Positions 1-8,503 of a stretch of DNA of 64,000 nt are shown here, in pieces; position 1 is the stretch's first letter, and each line of letters starts with the position of its first letter. Both the position numbers and the translations under genes were made by a program. The stretch spans positions 1 to 64,000 of the forward strand of contig JAEZFD010000059.1 in the NCBI GenBank assembly GCA_023417655.1, given 5' to 3'. The DNA is from Planctomycetota bacterium. GTDB lineage: Bacteria; Planctomycetota; Planctomycetia; Planctomycetales; Planctomycetaceae. The notes under the pieces are model-generated. The model was not told the DNA's origin and searched no databases. It worked only from the letters and a program-made list of their open reading frames with translations.

Positions 1-6
1 GGATCT

Positions 7-876
7 TCAGATGCGGAGTTTCGTCGTGACATTGTCGCCTTCCTGAATAATGCCGTTCTTGGACGGCAGAATGACCTCACCCACGGCCCAATCGGGTCCG
101 ACATCGACGATGCGAATCCGGCCAAGCCATTCTGAACGTTCTTTACCAATGTATCGCACGACGTCCATCTCGTTGCCTTTGACGAGTCCGTCATCGCTTC
201 CGAGAGAAATTTCCACGTACTGAACGCGATTCGCGCGGTTCTTGCGGATCTGCGTCACCAGACCGTCCACCGGAGGAGCCGGTGCGATCTGCTTGGCGAC
301 GACTTCCGGGTCGGTTTCCAGACCTGCTTTGGCCACAACCTGCTTCAGGAAGGCGAGCTGCGACAGACCGCTTTCATAAGTGCGGTTGAGCGCCTTGTAG
401 GCTTCTTCAGAGGTAAACAGCTTGTCCCGCAGTTCGCGGTTTTCAGCAGCAAGTTCGTTCAAGCGTGTCTGTTGCTTGGCGTTTTCAATTCGCTGCCGTT
501 CGGCTTCTGCCTGACGGAATGCGGCTTCTGTCGCCTTCGCTTCGGCGAGACCGGTCTGCGTTGCACGCTGCTCCTGCAGTTGAGCGATCCGGCTGGTCAG
601 TTCCTTTACCTGAACATCCAGCGTCTTTCCGCGAGCGTCCAGAGTGTTGGCTCGCTGGGTTTCTTCTGCCAGCTTCGTTTCAAAGTCGCGACGTTCGGTC
701 GCCAGCTGTTCCCGGGCTTCGGCGAGTGAGGTCTGGCTTGTCTTTAATGTCTGATCTGTCTGCAAATACTTCGCACGCCAGTTCTGATGCATGGTGTACA
801 CAGCCCCTGCGAAGGTCATGAACAGCACGCTCAAGATGACCTGCAGGACGACCAGAACTTTACCGACGTACGACAT
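7..876 (-). CDS. Membrane-anchored coiled-coil protein, unknown function
   Basis: I do not recognise a named family. The 289-residue protein starts with one hydrophobic segment (about residues 5-28). A long charged, Gln/Glu/Ala/Arg-rich stretch follows (about 35-175) that reads as coiled coil. The C-terminal part (about 195-289) has a beta-rich look, with motifs such as VEISLGSDDGL and GNEMDVVRY, and may be a small barrel-like domain. The likely topology is a short cytoplasmic tail, one helix and a large outer domain. The next gene upstream on the same strand (1074-1727) has the same plan and a similar GK[IV]L start, so the two may be paralogues working together. Existence as a gene is well supported by length and composition; function is unknown. 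Confidence 0.8.
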   Translation of the reverse strand: MSYVGKVLVVLQVILSVLFMTFAGAVYTMHQNWRAKYLQTDQTLKTSQTSLAEAREQLATERRDFETKLAEETQRANTLDARGKTLDVQVKELTSRIAQLQEQRATQTGLAEAKATEAAFRQAEAERQRIENAKQQTRLNELAAENRELRDKLFTSEEAYKALNRTYESGLSQLAFLKQVVAKAGLETDPEVVAKQIAPAPPVDGLVTQIRKNRANRVQYVEISLGSDDGLVKGNEMDVVRYIGKERSEWLGRIRIVDVGPDWAVGEVILPSKNGIIQEGDNVTTKLRI

Positions 877-1073
877 TTTTTGCTCCGCCCACGCGGGTAA
901 TCAAGACAATCCACGATTCAAACAATGCCGTCCCTGGCCCTCGACTGATAAATGATTGGATATCGTCGGAAATGAGTCCAAGCCTCGAGACTCACTGTGG
1001 AGTCCCAGAAATCCCCGACGATCGTCCCAATCCGAATTTCACACTCGCGACCCTGTCTGCTGCATTTGAGTCG

Positions 1074-1727
1074 TTACTTCAACTGAGCTTCCAGAGATCG
1101 CTCCCGGTCGACTGCCCGGGCTTTGTCTCCCTGAAATTGTATCAGCAAACTTTTCAGTTGACGCTGAATTGACTGCAATCGGTACTGATCTGCACGCAAC
1201 TCTGCGATCTGCTGCTGGAGTCGCAGCACGTCTTCGCGTCGTGCTTTTGTCGTTTCTTCGAGCTTCTGAGCCGTGGCAGTGGCATCGAGGATTCTCTTTG
1301 CGAGATCAGCTTCCTGAGCACGGGCGGTTGCAAGTCGCTCCCGCTGACGGGCTTCGAAGCTTTCGAGCCCGATCTGGTCCGCAGCCTTTGCTTTGTCCAA
1401 GGCTTCAACGCGAGCCTGCAGGACCGGCTCGCGATCGTTGAGTTCCTGAAGTTCCTGCTGATTCTTCTGGGCCACTTCGTCCAGAACCCGAGTCAGCACT
1501 TCCGGAAGACGCTTCGAAGAGGCAACTTGGGAATTGTCAGCGACTCGAGTGGCCGTCCAGAGATAATCCGGGGCGCCGCCTCGTGTGAAGGTGTAGTACT
1601 TCAGATAGCTCGCATCAGTCATCTGGACCCAGTTGGGGCCGCCGAAAACTGTCGCGATCGCGAACCCCGCAAACGCCAGACTGGCGGCGGCGATGAACAC
1701 TGCGAGAATTTTGCCGATTTTTGTCAT
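1074..1727 (-). CDS. Membrane-anchored coiled-coil protein, unknown function
   Basis: A 217-residue protein of unknown function. Residues 5-28 form one membrane segment or uncleaved signal. A short non-helical region (about 30-75) follows, then a continuous heptad-like coiled coil to the C-terminus, rich in Ala, Gln, Glu and Arg. It lies 197 bases upstream of a similar gene (7-876) on the same strand and the two are probably co-transcribed. Unlike that neighbour it ends in the coiled coil and lacks the C-terminal beta-rich domain. A scaffold or partner role is only a guess. Confidence 0.78.
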   Translation of the reverse strand: MTKIGKILAVFIAAASLAFAGFAIATVFGGPNWVQMTDASYLKYYTFTRGGAPDYLWTATRVADNSQVASSKRLPEVLTRVLDEVAQKNQQELQELNDREPVLQARVEALDKAKAADQIGLESFEARQRERLATARAQEADLAKRILDATATAQKLEETTKARREDVLRLQQQIAELRADQYRLQSIQRQLKSLLIQFQGDKARAVDRERSLEAQLK

Positions 1728-2378
1728 GGCGAAGGCGGCGCAATCTGGATGAAGGGAATGGATTTATCCTACGACTGCCGTTTCTGCACTGTCAACAAGC
1801 GCACGAAATACCCGTGGGAAATCCTGTATTCCTGAGCAAATCTTTCGGCATCTTCCCTACGCCTCCCCCTTTAGAACCGTGCTAATTCAGGGAGCGCGGT
1901 GAAATCACTTCGGACAGCAACAGGTATAGCGATTATTACGGGTTGGAATGACCGGACTTCGTTTTCCCGGCAGGGCATCTTTTGAGAGGGAACCGAGTGG
2001 TCCAGTTGAACTTCGGCGCGCCTGATCTCGGTGCGGACTGTGGGATCCCCGCAAAGGAGCGACACATCTTGCGACGAATCTGCAGATGGCCTATGTTTCC
2101 AGCCGTTTGACGCGACCAGGGAGGGCCTGCGCCGAAACTGCCAACAGAGTGAATTTCCGGGAACGGCGGTTCCCGTCTGTTGAGAAAGTCCGCGTCCATC
2201 CTTGCGGAGCCTCAGCCCTGAGCGGGGAGCAATGGGAGTTTTTCGAGCACGAAGAACGTCCGTTTGAAAGGTCGTATTGCTCCACTGTCGGGATCAGGGT
2301 TGCTTCAGTGTGACTCTGAAAGTGTGACTCCGAACAGGTCGACGAATCGTGGCGCTGCAGGTTGGCAGGGAGGCAGGA
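1728..2378. other. Intergenic region with a tandem 14-base repeat and one hairpin
   Basis: About 650 bases between divergent genes. No convincing gene is seen; the short frames here have no family resemblance. Two structures are visible. One is a perfect 7-base inverted repeat with a 4-base loop at 2158-2175. The other is a head-to-tail 14-base repeat (unit agtgtgactcYgaa) at 2307-2320 and 2321-2334, ending about 45 bases before the start of the gene at 2379. Both are possible control sites. No RNA gene was recognised. Confidence 0.5.
2307..2334. repeat. Tandem 14-base direct repeat upstream of the hook-like gene
   Basis: Two adjacent copies of agtgtgactcYgaa differ at one base. The position, 45-72 bases upstream of the ATG at 2379, suits a direct-repeat binding site for a regulator. 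That role is inferred; only the repeat itself is seen. Confidence 0.5.
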
Positions 2379-3716
2379 ATGGAAAAGACCCCATCGAGCT
2401 TTATTCCGGGAGTGATCTTAGGAATCGGCATCGGACTGCTGCTGGGGCATCTCTCGTTCGGCAAATCGAAGATTCGCGAGTCGCGTGAAAAGCCTGCTCA
2501 GTTCGCGAGCGCATATTCGCCTTACTTGCCGTCGTCGCTGTCAATTTCGCAAACAAATGAGTCGCTGTACGATTTTCACTGGAATCCCGGGCCAGATGGG
2601 GACTCCGTCGAATTAAAGCCCCTGCAGAACGCACTGGCAGTTAATACGACCATTGATCCACACGATCCGAAGGATCACTCTCCCAAAGGTCTCAAAGAGC
2701 CCAAGGAGATTGTCCCGGCCAGTCAGCCGGCTCTCTTGAGTGAACCGCAGCAGCTGCCTCCGGCGAAAGCCGCTCCGTTGGCCGGGAATAGTCCGGAGCA
2801 GAGGCAGATGATTCGCGATCTCATCGATCTTGAGATGTCACAGCACTCCCCTGAGCAGCGACAGGCCTGGTACGAAAGCCTGAAAGACGTCGAAAAGCAG
2901 GACGTGGTCGGAATTCTGAAAATGTGGCGAATGGTCGGTTCCGGGGAGCCGGGATTCGCCCCATTCGGAGCGGCCCCGCCAGCATTGTCGACTCCAAAGC
3001 CCGTCGCGGAAATGCCGGGGGCCCGCCCGGTTCAAAACCCGGCTCTCAAAGAGTCCGGGCCGACACTCGAGCAGAGGCAGGCTGTTGCGGAAGTTCATCG
3101 GATGAATGCCCTGATGGAATGCACGCCGGGCTACCTGCCCATGATTCCCCATTGGGAGTTGAAAACAGGATCGGACGGAGAGAAATCATTTGACCTGCAG
3201 ATCAGACCTGACGTTGTCGCGACGAAGATGGTGGAAACCGGATTTCCACTCGATGTGGCAATCAAAGGGCCCGGCTTCTTTCTGGTTCAGGGGCCAGATC
3301 GGACGAACTATTGCACTCGCAATGGAAACTTCGATCTCGATGAAGAGAATCGACTCGGCCTGACGATTGCAGGAGTCCGGTACACCCTGTTGCCGGAAGT
3401 TCGTCTCGACGAGGTCGACGAGAACATCCACGACGTCAGGATCCATTTCGATGGGTCAGTGAACCTCATCCGCGATGAAGAAGTTGTCTCTCAGATTGGG
3501 CAGATTACGCTCGTGGTGCCACTGACTCAGAAGGCTTTGACGCACGTCGGGAACGGCCTGTTTCGGCTGCCTCCTCCAGACACGAAAAGCGTCACGAGCG
3601 TGATGCCGTCGAAGAACCTGAAAAGCTCGACTCTGAACCCACGTTCCCTCCTGTTCCCGGTGATCGATGTCGCGCGAGAATCAAAGTTGTGGGAAAAGAT
3701 GGCTCCCGGGGAGTAG
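2379..3716 (+). CDS. Membrane protein with flagellar hook/rod-like (FlgE/F/G-type) domain
   Basis: The ATG at 2379 is chosen over an upstream GTG at 2349 because a ggagg ribosome site lies just before it; the protein is then 445 residues. Residues about 9-24 form one membrane segment. A long Pro/Ala/Gln-rich region follows, with two short helical stretches around SPEQRQ and LEQRQA. The domain at about 289-399 matches the pattern of flagellar rod and hook proteins: GPGFFLVQGP, then YCTRNGNFDLD, a DGSV turn, QIGQITLV, and GNGLFRLP. No other flagellar gene is nearby and the N-terminal rod helix is absent, so this is probably a hook-fold domain used elsewhere rather than a structural rod protein. 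Its function is unknown. Confidence 0.72.
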   Translation: MEKTPSSFIPGVILGIGIGLLLGHLSFGKSKIRESREKPAQFASAYSPYLPSSLSISQTNESLYDFHWNPGPDGDSVELKPLQNALAVNTTIDPHDPKDHSPKGLKEPKEIVPASQPALLSEPQQLPPAKAAPLAGNSPEQRQMIRDLIDLEMSQHSPEQRQAWYESLKDVEKQDVVGILKMWRMVGSGEPGFAPFGAAPPALSTPKPVAEMPGARPVQNPALKESGPTLEQRQAVAEVHRMNALMECTPGYLPMIPHWELKTGSDGEKSFDLQIRPDVVATKMVETGFPLDVAIKGPGFFLVQGPDRTNYCTRNGNFDLDEENRLGLTIAGVRYTLLPEVRLDEVDENIHDVRIHFDGSVNLIRDEEVVSQIGQITLVVPLTQKALTHVGNGLFRLPPPDTKSVTSVMPSKNLKSSTLNPRSLLFPVIDVARESKLWEKMAPGE

Positions 3717-3753
3717 GTGGTTGCGTCGAATGTGAAGTCAGCAAAAGAACAAA

Positions 3754-3801
3754 GGCCATCAGGAATCGCGCTGTGCGACTTCCCGATGGCCGGAAATTTT
3801 T
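3754..3801 (+). terminator. Intrinsic terminator between convergent genes
   Basis: ggccatc (3754-3760) pairs with gatggcc (3785-3791). Further pairing occurs inside (gga/tcc and tcgc/gcga), and attttt follows at 3796-3801. It lies 38 bases after the stop of the hook-like gene and before the end of the ceramidase-like gene on the other strand, so it may serve both. Confidence 0.75.
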
Positions 3802-3821
3802 CGATGTCTGACAGGCAGGGG

Positions 3822-5210
3822 CTATTTCTTTAGCAGTTCTGCCATTCCTTCCATCAGCACTTTCTCAACGCTCGGTGCGACGTGACTGGCTGTCTTGCTG
3901 GTCTCATAGCCTCCCTGTGAGTAGGCAATCTCGGTCCCGATGTAGCCCGGGGCATAGTCTCCATAAGCGGCCATGCAGACGGTCTGGTCTGGCCGCATTT
4001 TCTGTGCAGCGAGCTGATATTCGATGAACAACTCGCCCGGCATATGAAGGATTGAAACGGGGCCGACATTCAGGCATGACAGATCGATTGGGACTTCCCC
4101 GTTTTCCGAACGTTCAAAGAAGGCGAGGTCGGACGCGAAGACCAGGTTCGCCGTGACCGGAGTTTCTTTAACCCGCTGTTTCAAATCATCAGCTGTGAGA
4201 TGCGTCGCGACCGGCAGTCGAACAATGACTGACTTCCACGAGACATCGCTCGCTTTAACTGGTGTTTTGACGGTTGCGTCCCATGCCCGCTTCATGCCAT
4301 CAGCCATTCGCTCCGTCAGCTCGATTCGGGCCTGATGTGAGCCGTCGTTGTACTTTCCGGCGGTGATGTTGCCTGAGGCTCCGTTGAAGTGAATGTGAGC
4401 GACACCCGGGACGGCCTTCTCGCGTTCCGCACGAGCAAGTCCGACGAACTCGGAAGTGACGTCACCTTTCCCGTAATAGCTTTGTGGATGTGTTGCATAG
4501 TAAGTGAGCGAAGCGACCGGCTTGTCACCGTTCCAGAAGCTGATCAGTTTGAGTTCGGGATCAACGAGTCCTTCAGGTTCCTCGCGGGCGGCCGGGTTTG
4601 TCTTTGTGCTGCTATAGCGAACAATCTTGACTTTGCCGTCAGGCCCCAGAATTCGGCGATTGGAGGCGACCTTTTCGACATTCGCTTTACCGACTCCGAT
4701 ATGAGAGATCAGTTGAGCATTCGGAATTGCCGCTTGAATCGCTTTCCCCGTACGAGCGATGACGTCACGAATAAATGGGACGTCAAAGCGCTTCCCGGCG
4801 TACCCGACCTGAGCCATCAGTTCTTCGGCCCTGAAGTCTGCTCGGATGCCGTCGTGCTGATGGAGAGCATGGACGGCGACGCGGTCGGGAGTCGTTCCTG
4901 CCGCCTGAGCGAGCTGCTCACGAAAATACGTGTGTGCATCATTTCCAATTCCAATCCAGTCGATAGCACACAACACGATTGGTTGAGAGTCGGTCAGGAC
5001 CACGATTCCGCGAGCGAACAAGGGATCTTCGATTTTTCGGGTCGGAGCGTAAGCGACGGGGCTACCGATGGGCGGAGTTGCATCAACATTGAATGTCGCA
5101 ATTCTCAGCCCCGATGGCTCTGCTGCCATTCCAGATGAAGCACCGCTGCCTCCCAGGAATGCAACCAATTGCCAGAAAACGGCCAGCCAGACGAACCTTC
5201 GTGATCGCAT
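3822..5210 (-). CDS. Neutral/alkaline non-lysosomal ceramidase-like exported protein
   Basis: A 462-residue protein. The ATG at 5210 is preferred over a TTG at 5282 because it gives a normal signal peptide (basic start, hydrophobic core at residues 5-18, then a GMAAEP cleavage-like region). The N-terminal half resembles the ceramidase N-terminal domain: FNVDATPPIGSP, an LCAIDW strand, then HALHQHDG where zinc-binding His residues are expected, and later TYYATHPQSYYG and HFNGASGNIT. The family cleaves the amide bond of ceramides, but the planctomycete members are shorter, usually lack the C-terminal domain and have no shown substrate. The protein probably acts in the periplasm or outside the cell. 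Substrate is not predictable from sequence. Confidence 0.82.
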   Translation of the reverse strand: MRSRRFVWLAVFWQLVAFLGGSGASSGMAAEPSGLRIATFNVDATPPIGSPVAYAPTRKIEDPLFARGIVVLTDSQPIVLCAIDWIGIGNDAHTYFREQLAQAAGTTPDRVAVHALHQHDGIRADFRAEELMAQVGYAGKRFDVPFIRDVIARTGKAIQAAIPNAQLISHIGVGKANVEKVASNRRILGPDGKVKIVRYSSTKTNPAAREEPEGLVDPELKLISFWNGDKPVASLTYYATHPQSYYGKGDVTSEFVGLARAEREKAVPGVAHIHFNGASGNITAGKYNDGSHQARIELTERMADGMKRAWDATVKTPVKASDVSWKSVIVRLPVATHLTADDLKQRVKETPVTANLVFASDLAFFERSENGEVPIDLSCLNVGPVSILHMPGELFIEYQLAAQKMRPDQTVCMAAYGDYAPGYIGTEIAYSQGGYETSKTASHVAPSVEKVLMEGMAELLKK

Positions 5211-5544
5211 CGTGTATCTGCCCTTTTGTTGTGCGTCGGTATCCGAGAAATCTTTGGAAGGCGGAGTGCGTTCCGGATTCAAGGGGATGTACGGATCAGT
5301 GATCGCGCACTCACGCGTCAGGTCGTGTCTCCAGATCGAGGGTGCATTCCCCGCGGATTTTGCTGATTTTCCGGCCCCCTAAAAATATTCTCGATCGGAG
5401 CTGCGTTTCTGCCGAATTGAGGTCGAGTTGATCGGCAGAAATCGCCGATTCAAATCAATGGATGCCTGGAACGACAGGGCAACATGGAGTGTGGGTTCCC
5501 CTCGATGATGCACTGGAATACGTAAGACAAAGTAACCATTGCAG
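5211..5544. other. Divergent intergenic region with a 10-base inverted repeat
   Basis: About 330 bases between the ceramidase-like and LysM genes, which diverge. No gene is seen. A perfect 10-base inverted repeat (tttctgccga at 5406-5415, tcggcagaaa at 5432-5441, 16-base gap) lies roughly midway and could be an operator or mRNA stem. An A/T-rich patch (cctaaaaatattctcg, around 5379-5394) just to its left could hold a promoter. Confidence 0.45.
5406..5441. promoter_or_regulatory. Inverted repeat, possible operator
   Basis: Perfect 10-base arms separated by 16 bases in the control region shared by two divergent genes. No T-run follows on either side, so a terminator is unlikely. An operator role is inferred. 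Confidence 0.4.
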
Positions 5545-6282
5545 ATGCGTCATGACGCAAAACTTGGACTGGCACTCGGAATGCTGGCGACAGGGTTCGC
5601 CGTGGCATTTTGCTGCCCGCGTCAACCCGCATCAACGGCTTGGCTCCAGACCGGCGCCCGGCATCCGCTCGACCGTTCAGTCCTCCATCTCTTCCCGATC
5701 AAAGCGTATCAGCCGAGTCCCGCTGCTCCAGCTTCGCCCTCAGAGAAGAGTGAAGTGCCGCCAGCAGGGCCGAGCGTGGTTGATCCACTTCTGCCTGCCC
5801 CCTTGGCTCCTCCGCCCCTTTCTCCTGTCCTGTCGATCGATCCAATTCTTATTCCTACGACACAGGAGTCCGGGAGAACTGGATTCGCGCCGCCAGTTGG
5901 TCAAGCTCTGAGTCATGTTCTAACGGAGATTCCGCGCGTCCCCCCAGCGCCGGCCGACAGGCTGGTGCCGACCCCCGCGATGGAAGAACGTGAACCCGCC
6001 CCGGCACAGCGTTACACCGTGCAGGCCGGGGACACGTTATCTGGAATCGCCAGTCGTTTTCTGGGGAGCTCTGCGCGTTTTCTGGAGATCTATCAGATGA
6101 ATCAGGAGGTTCTTTCGAGCCCTGATAATCTGCAGGTGGGAATGGTATTAACGCTACCGTCGCCCCCTGAGTCGAGTGTTGCCAATTCCGTCAATCGCGA
6201 CCGAACACGCTCCACGAATCACGGCTCTGGTCGGATTCAACCTTATCAGCAGGCTGTCGACCAGCCTCCTGTGAGGCGATGA
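5545..6282 (+). CDS. LysM-domain cell-envelope protein
   Basis: A 245-residue protein. The ATG at 5545 is used, with a TTG two codons upstream as an alternative. Residues about 5-24 form a membrane segment or signal ending in a CC pair. A long Pro/Ala/Ser-rich linker (about 50-150) follows. One LysM domain lies at about 155-204: RYTVQAGDTLSGIASRFLG, an IYQMNQEVL helix and an LQVGMVLTLP end. LysM binds the glycan chains of peptidoglycan or chitin-like polymers. The plan suits an anchored envelope protein with no enzyme domain. The short C-terminal tail is Gln/Pro/Arg-rich. It converges with the GH15 gene, with only about 40 bases between them. Confidence 0.85.
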   Translation: MRHDAKLGLALGMLATGFAVAFCCPRQPASTAWLQTGARHPLDRSVLHLFPIKAYQPSPAAPASPSEKSEVPPAGPSVVDPLLPAPLAPPPLSPVLSIDPILIPTTQESGRTGFAPPVGQALSHVLTEIPRVPPAPADRLVPTPAMEEREPAPAQRYTVQAGDTLSGIASRFLGSSARFLEIYQMNQEVLSSPDNLQVGMVLTLPSPPESSVANSVNRDRTRSTNHGSGRIQPYQQAVDQPPVRR

Positions 6283-6321
6283 CCGCAGTCTCCGAATTCT
6301 CCAACTTAACGCGGCGACACC

Positions 6322-8127
6322 TCAGATTGAGTCCGCGTGAAGGCCGGTCCGCTCCTCGGCTGGCCCGATGGGAGCAGTGAGATTCCGCGCCGTGTTGATC
6401 AGTCCAATGTGAGAGAAGGCCTGCGGAAAGTTTCCGACGAGTCTTTCTGCATCGACGTCGTACTCTTCTGAAAGGAGACCGACTTCGTTTCTCAGGCTGA
6501 GCAACCGTTCAAAGGTTTGTCGTGCGTCTTTCGTTCGCCCCTGCAAAGCATAGTTGTCCGCCAGCCAGAAGGTGCAGAGCAGAAAGGCTCCTTCTCCGGC
6601 AGGCAAGCCGTCGATCTCCGATTCGGTCAGATATCGATCGAGAAACCCTTTTCTCATCAGGCGCTTTTCGATGTATTTCACTGTGCCGATCATGCGCGGA
6701 TCAGAGGCCGGGAGAAAGCCGACGAGCGGAAGCATCAGCAGACTGGCATCCGGTTCCTCTGAGTCATAGTGCTGAACAAAGGAGTTGACCTTGGTATTGA
6801 AACCGGCGCTCAGGACCTCTGCATGAATTTCGTCGCGGAGAGTTCTCCACTTATTCAGATCACCTGGCAAAGCGAACTTTTCCACGGCATCCACGGCCCG
6901 GTCGAGTGCGACCCATGCCATGACCTTGGAGTGAGTGAAGTGTCGCCGAGGGCCACGTACTTCCCAGATCCCCTCGTCCGGTTTCCGCCAGTCGTTTTCG
7001 AGGAACCGGACAAGTTCTCTTTCGATGCGCCAGGAATTCTCGTCTGGAACCAGACCGGCACGTCGGGCGACATGCAGGGCATCGACCACTTCGCCATAGA
7101 CATCCAATTGATGCTGATTGTAAGCCGCATTGCCAATACGGACCGGCCTTGAGTTTTCATATCCACTGAGCCAGTTCACCTGATACTCGCGCAGGCGTCG
7201 TTCACCGGCGAGGCCATACATGATCTGGATTTCTTTTGGTGTCCCGGCCACAGCATTGATCAGCCATTCACGCCAGGCGCGGGCTTCCTCGAGATAACCG
7301 ACACCCATCAGTGCATAAAGCGTGAAGGTCGCATCTCGCAGCCAGCAATAACGGTAGTCCCAGTTACGGACCCCACCGATGTGCTCTGGCAGCGATGTTG
7401 TGACTGCGGCTACAACTCCACCTGTCGGCTGATAGGTCATTGCCTTCAAGACGATCAGAGACCGCTTTACGGCTTCTTTCCACTCTCCTTGATAAGTGCA
7501 TTGACTGGACCAGTTCTGCCACCACTCACGTGTTGTCTGCAACGACTTCGCAGGATTCTTCTCGGTGCACGTCGGCGAATAAGTCGGATACCACGTAAGG
7601 ACGAAGTTCCGACGATCTCCGGGCGTGACAATGAATTCGGTGACAGTCTTCAAGTCTTTTCCATGCAATGCGACATCGGACCGGCATTCGATGGTTTCGG
7701 GACCGGCGATGGCCTGAATTCCCCGATTGGTATGACGCACCCAGGGGACGATGCTGCCGTAGTCGAATCGCAAGATCAGTTCGAACTGGACCGAGACACG
7801 GCCTTCAACTCCTTCGACAATCCGGACGAGATCAGCAGCTCCATCACGTAGCGGCATGAAGTCGGTGAGCCGGATTGTCCCCGACTCTGTTTCCATCTCC
7901 GTTTCGAGGATCAACGTGTCTGGCTGATACCGTCTTTTCACTCGGATGACTGGTTCAGTTGGAGCGATCAGCCAGCGTCCGTTCTCAGGACTTCCCAATA
8001 AAGAGGCGAAGACAGCAGCAGAATCAAAGCGAGGAAAGCACAACCAGTCAATTGAACCATTTGAACCGACGAGTGCTGCCGTCTCGCAGTCGCCGATCAT
8101 CGCATACTCTTCGATTTTCAATCCCAT
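6322..8127 (-). CDS. Glycoside hydrolase family 15 protein (glucoamylase/trehalase type)
   Basis: 601 residues from the ATG at 8127; an upstream TTG at 8154 is less likely. The start carries the GH15 bacterial N-terminal beta-sandwich signature (IEEYAMIGDCETAALVG, SIDWLCFPRFDS). The (alpha/alpha)6 barrel has NWDYRYCWLRDA, then EIQIMYGL, and a late GEGAFLLCTFWLADNYA with an acidic residue near the expected catalytic base. GH15 enzymes release glucose from the ends of alpha-glucans, and mycobacterial members of this same layout are trehalases. Here the gene faces away from glgX-treZ-treY, so trehalose or malto-oligosaccharide breakdown is a sensible guess. The choice between the two cannot be made from sequence alone. 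Confidence 0.88.
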   Translation of the reverse strand: MGLKIEEYAMIGDCETAALVGSNGSIDWLCFPRFDSAAVFASLLGSPENGRWLIAPTEPVIRVKRRYQPDTLILETEMETESGTIRLTDFMPLRDGAADLVRIVEGVEGRVSVQFELILRFDYGSIVPWVRHTNRGIQAIAGPETIECRSDVALHGKDLKTVTEFIVTPGDRRNFVLTWYPTYSPTCTEKNPAKSLQTTREWWQNWSSQCTYQGEWKEAVKRSLIVLKAMTYQPTGGVVAAVTTSLPEHIGGVRNWDYRYCWLRDATFTLYALMGVGYLEEARAWREWLINAVAGTPKEIQIMYGLAGERRLREYQVNWLSGYENSRPVRIGNAAYNQHQLDVYGEVVDALHVARRAGLVPDENSWRIERELVRFLENDWRKPDEGIWEVRGPRRHFTHSKVMAWVALDRAVDAVEKFALPGDLNKWRTLRDEIHAEVLSAGFNTKVNSFVQHYDSEEPDASLLMLPLVGFLPASDPRMIGTVKYIEKRLMRKGFLDRYLTESEIDGLPAGEGAFLLCTFWLADNYALQGRTKDARQTFERLLSLRNEVGLLSEEYDVDAERLVGNFPQAFSHIGLINTARNLTAPIGPAEERTGLHADSI

Positions 8128-8190
8128 GACTGGTCCTTGATTCCTCTTGGTCAAAGCGAAAGTCGATGAAGCCGATCCGTGCCGGTTTCA

Positions 8191-8207
8191 CCCCAATTGA
8201 ATTGGGG
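8191..8207. promoter_or_regulatory. Perfect 17-base palindrome, candidate operator
   Basis: ccccaatt-g-aattgggg, two perfect 8-base arms around one base. It sits 64 bases upstream of the GH15 start and about 300 upstream of glgX. The symmetry suits a dimeric repressor site. Function is inferred. Confidence 0.5.
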
Positions 8208-8346
8208 GAACTTCCGTTATTGGATCGGGGTCACATCAGAAGTCGAGAACTTTTTGATGGATTGCGGAACATCAGGGTGGTTGCTCAATGAACAATTTGA
8301 TCCCATGCTGCTGAAGTTGAGAATCGGATTGGAATTTTCATGGAAC

Positions 8347-8369
8347 CTGTTTCCCCGTAATGGAAACAG
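8347..8369. promoter_or_regulatory. Inverted repeat, candidate operator or mRNA stem
   Basis: ctgtttcc and ggaaacag flank a 7-base loop, about 135 bases upstream of glgX. No T-run follows, so it is not a typical terminator. Confidence 0.4.
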
Positions 8370-8503
8370 AAGAATCCATTGAGGATTACACACTGCAATT
8401 TTAATTCCAGCTGAAGCCTTTTGAGTCATGGCACGTGACATGCTGTTGCGAACTGCTGCGGCTCTCGAAAATGTTCATCGCCAACGCGCGGGGTTAGGAA
8501 TTC

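Larger units (their letters stand above)
8128..8503. other. Divergent control region of the trehalose/glycogen block
   Basis: About 375 bases between the GH15 gene and glgX, transcribed away from each other. No gene is seen. It holds a perfect 17-base palindrome (8191-8207) and a hairpin with 8-base perfect arms and a 7-base loop (8347-8369). Neither is followed by a T-run. Both are candidate operators for coordinated control of trehalose making and breaking. Confidence 0.5.

Noticed and set aside
4389..5138. 249-codon frame antisense to the ceramidase-like gene
   Set aside because: The opposite strand has a signal peptide and family motifs; this frame shows neither.
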